NCBI GenBank assembly: GCA_019155205.2
Contig: JAHNZQ020000172.1
Location: forward strand, 357,195-421,194
Length of the DNA: 64,000 nt
Source of the DNA: Gracilaria vermiculophylla
Lineage: Eukaryota > Rhodophyta > Florideophyceae > Gracilariales > Gracilariaceae
Reading direction: 5' to 3'
The position numbers and the translations under genes are program-made. The notes beneath the pieces were generated by a model that saw nothing but the letters and a program-made list of their open reading frames with translations, did no database searches and was not told where the DNA came from. Positions 46,087 through 57,755 of this stretch are shown piece after piece (the first letter of the stretch is position 1; each line of letters opens with the position of its first letter).

Positions 46087-47187
46087 TCAGTTTTTCCTGA
46101 CACTATGCACGAGCTCCAAGATCAGCGCAAGGGTCTGCGTACACTCCTCCCGACTGACCATGGACGCAGCTGCAGCATCGGTGGAAGCCTTGGCACGAGC
46201 ACCTTCTGCAAGTGCTTCTCGCTGGCGACATGCCACATCCATGTCAAACGCGTGCTGGAAGCGGCGCTGATCCAGGTCCAAGCGCTTCTCCGCAGTGGCG
46301 CATTTACGCCGCTCAAAGTTACGGCGTTCGGTGACGTCGCACTTGACGAGGTCCATAAGAGCATTGTCTTTCTCCTCTTCTGCATCATCGCGACGTCGTC
46401 GACGCTTTGCAGCTGCTGAAAATCCGTCACAATCCAAATCATCTTCTACATCCAGGCCGCCCATGTTCTTATCGAGCTTCCTCTTGTTCCGACAAGTGTG
46501 GCACATGAGCGACACATCCCTTGCGGCTGCCCCAGCATGAGAGAGCATATCTTCGACGTTACCCCTCTTCTCTTTTGCTTTCGTTTCTGTCGAGCGTGCG
46601 TCACTCACGGCAGCGGTGGCATAGTCAAGAAGGTTCGATAGCTCGTCTTGCACCTCCATTATGCCAGACTGCTTGGCTAGTGCTGCATTTTTCTTTTTGG
46701 AACGCTCCGTCAGCAGCAAAAACCGATCTTTAATATGCTTGCTGTTCGTCTCAAATGGCTTGCTTGGTTGCGCGTTGAAGAGTTCAGCCGCTCTTGTAAA
46801 CATTTTTTCGCTTTCTCCCCACTTGACCAGATGCGCTCCTGCACTTGTCTCAGCACGTGCACAAAGCAAGTCTGCACCTGCCCCATCCCACTTCACTCGG
46901 CGTTTTTTGGCCGGAACAGGTGGTTGCTTGAAGTCTGGGCTTGACCTGTGGGCGATAGATTCGTTGGATGACTCCTTTGCGACCGGATGGGAAGTGCCCG
47001 CTGGCAGTGAATGTCCATGAGGACGGCATGAGAGAGAGCAGGGAGCCTCGCCGGATACCATCGATTCGCTGGCTGAAAAACGAAAACAGGGAGGATTGGG
47101 GGACGTCGCGAAATAGCACACTGTCAGGCCCGGATCACGAAGAGCTGTCGGTAGGTTCTTGCACCCACGCACCGCACAAACCAGCAT
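46087..47187 (-). CDS. SANT/Myb-like protein of the Harbinger element
   Basis: An intact 366-residue frame starting at the ATG at 47187. Residues 98-160 look like a Myb/SANT-type DNA-binding domain (KWDGAGADLLCARA, then VKWGESEKMFTRAAELF, KHIKDRFLLL). A C-x2-C pair lies at 229-232, a basic KRRRRR at 261-266 is a likely nuclear signal, and 285-345 is highly charged and probably coiled coil. In PIF/Harbinger elements a Myb-like partner helps bring the transposase into the nucleus and onto the ends. It faces the transposase tail to tail, 207 bp apart. The N-terminal 90 residues are less regular, so translation may start at an internal Met. It is striking that this gene is intact while the transposase is not; it may have been kept for trans-mobilisation or by chance. 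Confidence 0.7.
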   Translation of the reverse strand: MLVCAVRGCKNLPTALRDPGLTVCYFATSPNPPCFRFSASESMVSGEAPCSLSCRPHGHSLPAGTSHPVAKESSNESIAHRSSPDFKQPPVPAKKRRVKWDGAGADLLCARAETSAGAHLVKWGESEKMFTRAAELFNAQPSKPFETNSKHIKDRFLLLTERSKKKNAALAKQSGIMEVQDELSNLLDYATAAVSDARSTETKAKEKRGNVEDMLSHAGAAARDVSLMCHTCRNKRKLDKNMGGLDVEDDLDCDGFSAAAKRRRRRDDAEEEKDNALMDLVKCDVTERRNFERRKCATAEKRLDLDQRRFQHAFDMDVACRQREALAEGARAKASTDAAAASMVSREECTQTLALILELVHSVRKN

Positions 47188-48584
47188 GGCACGTTAAAGA
47201 CGACGCGCTCCACAAAGGCGGACGCTCACCGCGAGAATGCCGAAACCAGGCGCTCCACGCAGCGTGAGCGGTGTGTCTGGGCCAACATGAGGAGCAGATC
47301 GCACCGAAAACGTTTTCGATACAGAGCCTCTCCGAACGATTTACTGGTAGGAATTGTCGGTCGGCTTGGCCCAGATCGGCCACATATCATACGTGCCGTG
47401 GCACGCTATCCACAATCTACCCACTGTTGAGTTGCTGAAACTCTCTAATGCTCAGGTTGGCGTCGACACCGCGGAATGCGGTGGAGCTTTGTCGTCATTG
47501 TCAGAAAATTTGTGTGATGGTGCATAAGGATTCATTTCGCCTGCAACAGGCATGGTGCGATTTGGGAACGAAGGTAGAAAATTGGGCAATGGTGGGGATG
47601 CTTCCGCAGTGGTTGGATTTGTCACTAGAAAGAGCAAGCTTGCTTGATGTCGAGGGAATGGAACGTTGGAGGTACTCATCCTGAGTTGTGGGCTTTACAC
47701 TGTAACATCTCCACATCCGTTTGCTTGCGCTCGAAGTGCCCGACCCTTACGAAGGGGGATGTGTTGTGCTAATCGTTCTACGGTAGCACATTGGGGGCTC
47801 CCACTCAAAAAAATCCAGAAGTGGAGAGCATTTCAACGGAGAAATATAAGCACGCTCGCGTGCGAGGATGGCCAAGTAATTTGGTAGTTTTTAGGAGATG
47901 TTTTGATAGTGCACGAGTGCAGTGGACGTTGAAAACTTGAAGGACTGAGAATCCGTGCATCGAAACCTTTTCCAGTTTCCGGTGATTTACAGTAGATCTC
48001 GCAGCGTGCATTACTTTAATGCAGTGAGCACATATTTAGAAGCCGGCTCGCCGCCGACTTCTCCTGTATTGTGAGTTCAACCCAGTTTTGGCTCTAGATT
48101 TAACCTCCTTGCGGGCGCTCGACTCCATTTCGGAGGTGCACCGTAGAGTGTCCGGCTTTTCTATCCGGTTCGCGTCAACGCGGAGGTAAGCGATGAACGC
48201 TTTATATTGAATCTCTGTTCATCGGATAACACTGTATCCCGGCACAGTACTTGGGTTTTCCTACCCTTCTTTTTTCTTTACTACCATCATCGCTTTGCGA
48301 TCCCCTTCTCCCCTTTTCGTCACCATTCGTTGGGTCTGTCTCCGCTTAGCCTCGACCCATTCGGGTCTCCCCTATGGTGTTTCTTTGTTCCAGGATCTTT
48401 TCACCCTTTCTTTGCGTGGGCACCCCACACTTCTGTCTTATCTGCAGGTTTAGCCAAAAAACCCCCAATGGGCTTACAACCTGCCACTCGGGCAGTGTAG
48501 ATGGCTTTACTCAGCTGAGTTGACCTCTATGAGAGAGAAAGGATTCGAGCTGCCTCCGTGGCTTTCCCTCTCAGGATTTGGACC
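47188..48584. other. Unassigned, perhaps retroelement leader
   Basis: Frame 47679-47452 (minus, 75 codons, Pro-rich) and a pyrimidine-rich stretch at 48240-48420 are present. No recognised domain. I did not find terminal inverted repeats for the Harbinger element here. Confidence 0.3.
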
Positions 48585-49022
48585 ACAATAAGTGATTGGT
48601 TTCTCGAGATTGGTACGAACGTTTTGCACTGGCAAGCGTGATCGCCGGATTTAAACCCCATCAAAATTGCTTGGCGTTTATTGGCAAGGATGGTTTCTGA
48701 CAACAGTAGGCAGTTTAATACATTTTATAATGTAAAAACGTGTATTCAAAAATGTATGACAACAATGAATATTTCAAGTATCGATTCTTAGACAGATTAG
48801 ATGCAAAAGCGTGGCAGTAGTGATATATAGCGAAAAGAAGCAAAAAAACTATTTTTGAACATGAGATATGTACCGTTTAAAGTAAAGTATACTTTCATTT
48901 TAAAACGATATTTGAACTTGAAATTGTTGAAAAAAACTGATTTGAATAGAGTACTACAGTACTACAATTGATTTTTTTGCATCAAAATGACAGTTGTCAT
49001 ACTTTATACTTTGAAACGGAGT
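48585..49022 (+). pseudogene. 3' fragment of a Tc1-like element
   Basis: Plus-strand sequence from about 48625 reads SPDLNPIKIAWRLLARMV, the third catalytic block of a Tc1 transposase with Lys for Glu, followed by a C-terminal tail with stops. A decayed terminus (TACTTTGAAACGGAGT) ends near 49022. The 5' part of the element is absent from the neighbouring sequence. Confidence 0.7.
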
Positions 49023-51497
49023 TTATGTATTTCAAGAAATGCAAACGCATGGTTATTTACAAACGGCAGGCATCACTTGTATGTCTAACTTTCAGTTCAT
49101 GGATCCTTAGCGATAGAAAAATTGTAAATAAAAATGACCATCATGATGCCGAAAGAGATATGAGAAAAACGCTTAGCTTTCGAGCAAAAAAGAACAAAAC
49201 AAATTGAATGTGTAGGATATCTTTAATATGGAGGAACCAATTGAATATCGTTCCTTAGATTATGGTCAAAGTCAAAAAAAGACATCAGAAAAGATTCCGA
49301 ACGATTAACAGGGGTGGGATCAACAGATGTGCGTCAAAATGTACAAAAGTGAGGCTTTAGGCTGAACTAGAACGTCAAATTCCAGGTACAAGTAAAGTAA
49401 TACTTTTACCTTCCTCAGTAACACATATGTTCCGAAAGATTTTCTCGCACTATGGGGTTTTAATCATCATCAATGTGCTGCATACGTGCAAGAGAAGGTG
49501 GATAAAGGTAGGCGTTCATTCGTTGCAGACCTATGCGCAATAAAGAGCGTGAACTTGTTGCACCGCTGTCGACGTTAGAAGTGAAGCTGCGACAGTCTTT
49601 GCAGCCTTTGCTTATCCCTGTTGGATGGCATTAACAGATTGGTTTCGTACATTAGACTGTTTACTGTAAATGATGATTTGTTCTTTAAATACACAATGTA
49701 TAAAGCAATAAATATGGTATATTTAGAAATAGACCAACAATCTCAACAACATTACCAAATTGTAGGGAGACTAGAAACTCATGTTTTTATCAGGCAATAT
49801 GATAGAAAACAATAATATAGAAAATTTGTAATGTAGTAACGAGAGGACACATTTTCCATGTTAAAACAAAATTTTAACGCAACTTCATGATGTTCGAAGC
49901 CTTAGAAAGAATCACCTCGGAGCTATTGTTCTACAATTCTATATCCGTGTCTCCATAGCGTTTTCGAAATGCAAACCACCCTCTCGAACACATTTTAAAG
50001 TCTCTAGCTAGACCTACTGTGTGAAGCGCAACTGACCTGCAAAAATAACTTTAATTTACTTTCATGCGTATGACCGCTTTTTGAAATTTATAAAGAAAAT
50101 GGCTTGCCTTGCCCAATTTATGTTTTTCCTCTTCGAAATAGATCGAAGACCATTTTAAGAATAATTTTTTTTTTCTAAACTACCTGATTCTTATGAGGCG
50201 ATGTGTGTCAATGTGTTTTTCATTATTGAGACACAGTAAGAAGCAAAAAACATGTTTTTACCAAAACACGCTTTCTTTTTATAGCCCACACTACTTCGAA
50301 ACATGGAAAGAAAAGGGAATGTTCGAGAGACATCCCTAGAATCAACGGCCTTGTGTCGTAAAGGCTCATATTGAAACTTCTACATACGATAAACCCTAAT
50401 TTATTTTATAACTATGAAGATTAACAGGACGATTTTTGGCCAATGAAGAAGGTATTGAGACAAACCTTGGGTTTTTTAAACTCTTTTTATGTTGTTGCAA
50501 TGCTACTGATTTTTTTTTTCAAGAATTGTTTCGCTTTTCAGGAAGTACGGCAAAAGCGAAAAACCGTTTTAGTGGCAAACATAAGCTCAACGGTCTTAAA
50601 ACCAAACTGCCTCTCTTACCAATATGATTGGCATTTATTTCATCTTTATGTTCCCCAGGATCGCGTGCTGTTGATGGTTTCAATTAAAATATCGATGATC
50701 ACAAACCGGCATTTAAAAGAGATGATGACACCATGAGCCATATCGCAGGGGCGTAGAATGTAGATGATAAATATCAAGAACAATGGAGGTTTTTTTATTG
50801 GAAAAACGATATGAAAGAGGTGCACAACATATAAAAGCAATGCGTCCGACAAAAAGCCACAGAATAAATTCTGTCACGAAAACAAGAGAACCACAACAAA
50901 TAAAACTTTTCGGTCATAGGATAATTTTCGGATATTATTTTTGACGTTTAACACAAGTTTGGAGCGTACCGAACACAAAATATTGCTGAACAAAAAAACT
51001 TTTATGACGATTTTTCTCGTTTTCGTGCATCCCTGACAAGTGTGCGTATCATGTGGCATCTGATCAGAGCTGCAGATGGCGTGCATTATAAGAAAGTCAG
51101 AAACAGTCTCAATTTTACAAAAGGGATATTACACAAGAGAAGGTTGGCACAAAAGAAATATTGAGAAAACGCCAAAGAAGAATTGACGCATAGTATTGCT
51201 CTTTACATTCTGATCAAGATACAATTGAGTTGGACATTACCATATGATTTACGTTATATGTTGATCTTTGGGCAATGGATGACCTTTTGCGCAATACAAT
51301 AGGTATTGCTTTTGTGCTTTGTTTTTCTACACATGATTAAAATTGTTTTATTGATTGCTTTTTGACCATATCATTGTAATATACACGGTGAGAAAGACGT
51401 AACTTATAGAGCAATTATTTGTTGGGAAGATCTGAAGTTGCTCTCAGACTGACGTTGATTGCTTTGCTCGAATATTGTTGTCATCGCTCGTGATGCG
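49023..51497. other. AT-rich intergenic
   Basis: Only short frames. 50443-50736 (plus, 97 codons) begins with a hydrophobic stretch (NSFYVVAMLLIFFF) but has no other support. Nothing else recognised. Confidence 0.35.
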
Positions 51498-52943
51498 TCA
51501 CGCATTTTTGTTATTTGGCATGTACGCGGAGGCCACTACACGAGCTTGGTGAAGAAAACAGCCATTATCTCCACACATAGGGTCACATACACCATTCTGC
51601 AACAAGAGATGCACAATCTTGAGCATGTCCTCATCGACCAACTCCCGCAAACAATCTTTGAAAACACTTCTGCATTTTTCGTCAACGATAATGAGACCTC
51701 CATTTCTTGCAATGATCTTTTCACACACCCGGGCCCAATATCTTCTCCACCATTCCATGCGGAAGGGCCCGTCTGCGATGACATTGCAGATATCAGCAAA
51801 AACGGAGTTGTCCTCCTTCACGCTCACCACACTGCGAGCCATGAGGAACAATAATGTGAGCATCTTGGTGGTGGTCACCTTGGAGCGATCTCTGTACGAT
51901 GGGCTCGCGTCTTCGTCTTTTCCGTGCACCCGAAAAGCTTTGCAGTCCATGAAACAAGCCTCCCACATGACGTCAATAACCCTCTCAAAGCTACCCGCCC
52001 AGTCCATCCCCACATTCATCAACCACTCCCCCCCCCTAAGATCCGTATGCCCTCTCTCCGAGCTCTCAAGAAATATTTCCACAGCGCAGCGGGTGGCGAG
52101 CTTACATCGGTGGCAAAAGCGCTTCATTGCTCTCTTCACCAACTCGTCACTTAGTGTGCCTCCCTGTTGCAGCAAGTCCACTATGTCTAGATACCGTGCC
52201 CGTTCCACAACGGAAACCGTATCGGGCATGACGTCAACGTTCACCTCACACGAGCGCCCGGTCCATAGTCTCGCCAGCAAGTCGACGTTTGACACCACTT
52301 TCCAGACAAGCAGCCTCCTTCTCGACACTGATGTCGGTTGTAAACTCTGGTTCATCGCCCACAGCGCGCCCAGATCAAGGGAGTAGCCGCAGTCCAGATG
52401 GGCGGCCATCGTGGCCTCCCTTCTGAGCGCATCCACGAACGGCGCCAGCTGCACATTTTCCATCAATGCCTGTCTCGGAAAGAGCGGAAGTCGTCCACTT
52501 GCGTGGTGAATGATGGATGGCATGGCAATGCTGCGCTGTCCAAACTTAAAACGGTCGCGGAGAATGGCGGCCAGTTCGTTGCGGGCCAGGCGCCGTTTCA
52601 TCATGCGGCGCACGCGGGCACCGGAGGTGAGCGTGTCTCTGACTTTGCCGGCCACGGGAGCCCAGGGGGCAATCATGAGCAGCAGCAGCCAAGCGATAGT
52701 GTTGGACGGCACCGCGGGAGAAGTGCTGACTTGCCGAACCAGGACAATGGCCATAAGGATGACTTGGCAGAAGATGGAGATAAGGGCGAGACGCCATCCG
52801 GCAAAGATTTGGTATTCGGCGCCGTTATAGGCGCTCTGGCGCCCCGACGGATTGGATATGAGTGAGTACCATGCAACGATGATTGAGGTGCAGAAGGCGG
52901 TGGTCTCGAAAGCGCCAAAAGCGAGGAAGGTGGGATCGCTCAT
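51498..52943 (-). CDS. Membrane protein with C-terminal ankyrin-like motif, unknown function
   Basis: A 481-residue intact frame starting at the ATG at 52943. Three hydrophobic helices occupy about residues 9-29, 50-70 and 81-99, followed by a basic stretch and a long soluble region. Residues 437-466 (DEDMLKIVHLLLQNGVCDPM and DNGCFLHQA) resemble a single ankyrin repeat of the IVxLLL-VDP-DN type. Three Cys pairs in the last third (RFCHRC, and two others) may matter. No named family recognised. The likely layout is an N-terminal membrane anchor with the bulk facing the cytosol. Two long frames on the opposite strand (255 and 155 codons) are shadows. A 137-codon minus-strand frame just upstream (52998-53411) is of doubtful reality. 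Base composition is GC-richer than the flanks, which fits a real gene. Confidence 0.7.
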   Translation of the reverse strand: MSDPTFLAFGAFETTAFCTSIIVAWYSLISNPSGRQSAYNGAEYQIFAGWRLALISIFCQVILMAIVLVRQVSTSPAVPSNTIAWLLLLMIAPWAPVAGKVRDTLTSGARVRRMMKRRLARNELAAILRDRFKFGQRSIAMPSIIHHASGRLPLFPRQALMENVQLAPFVDALRREATMAAHLDCGYSLDLGALWAMNQSLQPTSVSRRRLLVWKVVSNVDLLARLWTGRSCEVNVDVMPDTVSVVERARYLDIVDLLQQGGTLSDELVKRAMKRFCHRCKLATRCAVEIFLESSERGHTDLRGGEWLMNVGMDWAGSFERVIDVMWEACFMDCKAFRVHGKDEDASPSYRDRSKVTTTKMLTLLFLMARSVVSVKEDNSVFADICNVIADGPFRMEWWRRYWARVCEKIIARNGGLIIVDEKCRSVFKDCLRELVDEDMLKIVHLLLQNGVCDPMCGDNGCFLHQARVVASAYMPNNKNA

Positions 52944-55481
52944 GGACGACCGCGATGTACGTAATGACCGTGAGGCGAGAAGGAAGGTATGAAAGCGTCA
53001 AACTGTCCGCTGCGGGGATGAACGCTGAAGCGTTGTGCTGAGAATTTGGGCAATATAGACTAGGTGGACGAATGGGAGATCATGGGCGGAGGCGACGGCA
53101 CACACTGACCATCTTCGACGAATGCTGTGCTCGATTAGCGCTTGGGTCGACTCTATGTCAGTTATAGCGCAATCGAGAAACGTTGCCGGTTTGCAGTGTG
53201 TAGAGCGAAAAGACAGAAAGGTCCTTACAACGAACATGGAAGTGCCCGCAAGTGAAGGGGAAGGCCGATTTTGAGGGCAGCGAGGCACAACAATGATGGC
53301 CGGGGACGTGTGGTACACGGCGACCGTACCGACGCGAAGCAACGGTACATACAAGGCGGTTATTCCCCGCCGGCAACGTGCGGTGGATTGAGCCACAGAG
53401 GACAGAAGCATTGAAATGGCAATACTTTACTTAAAAGCAATCGTGCCGAAGTGTAAGGAGAACGAGTGCGGCATCGATGAGTCCATTCCATGATTGCCAA
53501 CGAGCCATTGGTTCAAGTACCTTGGTGGCCTCACACCGAGTGCATTTTCAGGGGAAAGCAGGAATCTATATAATTCTCATTTTCAGATTTTACACAAGAT
53601 CTAAACACATTAACGATACATGACATGGCAATGGCTGCAGTACCCACGGCGAATTACTAACAATATATTAGCCTGGCCATTTTTACATTACAAATTCAAA
53701 CAACCTTGCCGTTATGATTTATTTTTACCATGGGCACTGACAATAATCCTCCTCACTCTCGTATATTGATTTGTATATTTGAGTTGAGAAACAATTGGAA
53801 TGGTTTGAAAACAAAAATAGATAAAATGTTTTTCATGATAAAAACAGAAATTCCATAATTTCGATTTTGACAGAATCCATAAACTTTCTTCAAAGAGTAA
53901 AAGAGAGGTAAGGTTATGGATTTAATTTTAGAGCGAAGAGTATTCTTAATACAAAATTTTAATTATACAACTCTTGTAATCTGGTTTTGATTTTTGTAAC
54001 AAAACTGTTTCTTCAAATCATGTTAATAACTATACAATAGAGTATCATATTCGTTCTCTCACCTGCTATTAGGCTTCATTGGAAGACCATTTTGTTTCCG
54101 GTGATGTAGGAGATACTGAACCGCCCTGGCGTATACTCTGCTACACTGATGGGCAGAATCCATTGCGGTCAGCCAAGCCTGAGAGGCTTTGACTGATCTT
54201 ACTGGAAGGTTAGAGGGGAAAAGCAAAAGCGTGATGCAGGGCGTGAATGGGGAAGAATTAGTTGTTTCCCAAAGTAGTAGAGACAATAGCTTGACAGAGT
54301 CATTTAAACGAAACCAAGGCTCTGCAGCATCATTAGCATCGCAGCCTATGGTTACGATTTATCATCACGATCGCTTGTTGTCGGCCAAGGTAGGGGTTTG
54401 TGTGCGACTGCTAAATTTTTATTCAGCAGTGGCTCTGTAATCACTCTCAACCGCCCCAACCTAGTTCGCAATAACTCTTAACCCATGCGTTCTTGGAAAT
54501 TCCATTAACGAGGGTATTGTGATCAAGTAAGTTTGTGAGTACATTTAGTTTCGTTTACGAAAAAGATACAAAGCATTTCGAATATACATATATAAATATA
54601 AATATATCTATATAAATATGTATATGATTGAAAAGAAGCACGGTCTAATGGCACATTTACGACATTAAATGGTGCTGTATGACAAATTTCATTTACATTG
54701 AAATGAAAATATTATTAAAGAAAAAAAGGTCTTGCATTCAACATAAAAGATTTTCATTGAATTTTATAAACTTTGTATGAAATATATGCATGACTTTTGA
54801 AATGTAAATCAGCAAAAAAAACTTTATGTTGAAATATCAAAAGAAACAGCGAAAAGTATGTTTCACGGTTCTTGAGAGATAATCAAAATTCTTTGTTTCA
54901 TATCTTAGATACAGAGCACATTATTTAGTACTTGGCAAATATCGTAAAGATTACAAATACGTAATTTAGATTTCTTTTTTGTTTGATACTCATAGCCTCA
55001 GAAATTATAACAATAATGATGAGAAACCCGGACTCAACCTCTTTTGATTGTAAAACTAATACTTGAAATGTAAAGTTTACTCTAAGAATATCAATTTTTG
55101 CAGCAAAACGTTTAATTAAAATGAACAAGGGATCTGAATATCATTATTAAGTTGGAGAATAACAACTTTAAAATTTCTCATTTTTTTCGCTTCAAATATA
55201 TGTTTCAACTCCGTGAAAGTCTGTTTGTCAATTCAGAATCATTTTGGCTATCTTTTAAACCAAGAACATTCAACCACTGATTCACAAAGTCTGCCTACTG
55301 TTTTCTAAATTTAATATAAAAACTAAATATGATTTTTCCAATGACGGAGACAATTATAACGCCCCACAGTTTGGATTGCTTTAGAGCCAGGTGTTTCTGT
55401 GAACTTTCTATTTGACTGTGTTTTTCAGAAGTACTTAAAACTTAAGTTGAACTAATTCGAAGTAGTGAATCAGCGTCTTTA
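52944..55481. other. Intergenic
   Basis: Upstream flank of the membrane-protein gene, then AT-rich sequence. A simple TATA/AAATAT tract lies at about 54585-54625. No gene recognised. Confidence 0.4.
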
Positions 55482-55772
55482 TGTAACTGACGTGAGCTAC
55501 CGAGCTAGCGGTTTGCGATTCAAGCGCATCGCGCGACGTACCGCAAGCGACGTTGTCGCACGTTCAACACGGACACACGATGATGGCACATATTTTAAGC
55601 AAGTTGCACGGTTCAAGCGCATGACGACATAGCGCCGTGCAATACGAACATTCAAGTAGATACAGAAGAAAGTAGGTCGTCCAGTTTTATGAAACACTAT
55701 GAAACAAAGCCAGACCCACCTCTGACGAGAGCTTGGGCTTGTTCAGACTTCTTTCACCTCTCCTGTGTTACA
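55482..55772. repeat. Second solo LTR of the TGTAAC/GTTACA family
   Basis: 291 bp beginning TGTAAC and ending TGTGTTACA. It shares blocks in order with 25249-25600, such as GCATGACGACATAGC-CCGTGC and CTCTCCTGTGTTACA. No matching 5-bp target duplication is visible (CTTTA left, CTCTG right), so it may be older or rearranged. Confidence 0.7.
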
Positions 55773-57510
55773 CTCTGACTACACTTGTCCAAAGGAAAAA
55801 TTGAACAGAAGCGAAAGATGTTTGAGTCATTACAATTCCGTATTGTTAGCACTGCTCTGAAATGAATTATAAAATTATTTATTAAAATGCAGATGGTGCA
55901 CACAATACGTTTACGTTCGATTAAATGTCAGAAAGGCTGGGTTTTTCTAAGTTAATCCGATGGGGAGCTATCCATGGAACAAAGGCATTATTCTCAACAT
56001 AGCGACAATGGCCAAATATAATTTCTATGCAACCGCTGCAAATTCTCCAACAGTTTCATCGAGGATTTGGATCTTTCATTCAAGCGTTCAGTAAGATGGT
56101 TTCCACTAAACACTCCGTTTATACATAGCGCTTGACTCTTTTGGAAACCTGTGATGCTAATTGTATCAATTTAGCAGAAATTCGTGATTAGAATACTTTG
56201 CTTTCTGTGGTCTCAATTTCTCCCGTAGTTTAAAGAGTAGTATCTGAGAATTTCGCACTACAAATACGGTGCAAACTTGTAAACAAAACAAAAAGGCAAA
56301 GAATTATGCCAAACATATTCAAAAACAAAGTTGATTGTTTTGTCCTCAATATAGATCAACGGGATAGGGCTAGTCTGTTTGGGTGCAAAATCTGTTTAGA
56401 AAATAATAATAATAATAATAGGGAACATCTAGCACCGCAGGCTAAAGTTTTGATCCGAAGAGTAATATGGTTGATTCTCGAAGGAGAACAGCAAAATTTC
56501 TGCCTTCAATAAGAAATCCTGCTGCTTGATAACTAAAAGTAGTGCCCGTCAGACCGCTGATCTCCTTTGAGGCCATAACAATCAATTCATTCTATAATTA
56601 TTGTTCATGTTGATCGAATTCTTTGTTTTAAAATTTGTATAAGTAATTCAACCTGTATTTATACAGCAAAATTCCAAGCTTCTGCTGTTCATGCTAGATG
56701 AGATGCAATAACATACGAAACTCAGATGGTTCAATAGAGATATTCTTGTAAAATGTGTCAAATTTACTTCAGAGCTTCAGAAAACAGGCTCTTGCGAGAT
56801 CAGGAACGCAGTTTTGACTGAAAAACACCGTTTCCGACGCGTGTTGAAAGGTTCAAATACTTCAATAAACAATCATTTGGCTACTTCACATCTGTGCGAA
56901 TACTCATGGGTAAACTGACTAAATTCTGTGAAGGAATACTCTGAGACTGCAAAGCCTGCAGACTGTCTCCGAGGATCTCGCGGCATTACACGTTTATCTG
57001 TCTTTCAATACGAGGACAAGTCTTCAGGTGTCCTTTTTTGTGTAGTGGTGTGTCATGTACGAATTGGTACTGTAGTTTTCATTACGTTTGGATTCGTAGA
57101 TCTTTTCTTTCTTTTCAGCGTCGAGGATTAATTACATTCGGCTTGGACCTGAAAAATGAATTATTGTGTAATGAGTTCTGGTGTAGCTGGCAATAGATTT
57201 TAAGATGAAATTTTATTGCGCTCTAGAAACACAAATATCTTTAAAAACTTTTGTGGGAGCATGTCTCGAGTTCTAAGACAAAAACGTAAAACATTTTAAC
57301 GAGCTTCCTCACACTTTTCGAAATAGTTCTACAAACAGAGACTACGTTTTCATGCCGTTGGTCCGTATAACTTTCCTTTCAAATCGAGCTTGCTTCATGT
57401 GAAACTTTGCGATTTGAGAAAAACGAAGCTAAAATTAAAAACAATTGTTTTCTTTTTTTCATGAATTTTGTCTACAATAGTTGTCCAGCGCTGGCAGGGT
57501 TGATCAACGG
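55773..57510. other. Intergenic
   Basis: AT-rich. Contains a short AAT microsatellite at about 56401-56420. No gene recognised. Confidence 0.4.
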
Positions 57511-57536
57511 TATCTGCCCTTACAGAAGGGCAGATA
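57511..57536. repeat. Perfect 11-bp hairpin
   Basis: TATCTGCCCTT and its exact reverse complement separated by four bases (ACAG). TATCTGCC recurs at 57709, within the repeat block at 57636-57755. Confidence 0.8.
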
Positions 57537-57635
57537 TCAGTTGTCTGCCCCCGTGTGAGGACCGGAGTTGACGTGTACACGTTACTTGAATTGCTAAAAT
57601 GATTTTAGTCCCAGGCAGTCAGTATGACAGGGATG

Positions 57636-57755
57636 TTATCACCATGGACGCTTAGGCCGCCATACCGCCCTCGCGTTGATATCACGCCCTCGCCTCGTTC
57701 GGGACGCGATATCTGCCTTTCGGCAGTGCATCAGCCCTCGCGACCGGGTGATGAA
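57636..57755. repeat. GCCCTCGC repeat block with inverted ends
   Basis: Begins GTTATCACC and ends near CCGGGTGATGAAG, an imperfect inverted pair. Three GCCCTCGC copies lie between (about 57667, 57686, 57733). This resembles the hairpin at 16311-16363, which has the same ends and one GCCCTCGC. Confidence 0.6.

Noticed and set aside
51619..52865. 255- and 155-codon plus-strand frames
   Set aside because: Shadows of the 481-residue membrane protein on the minus strand.
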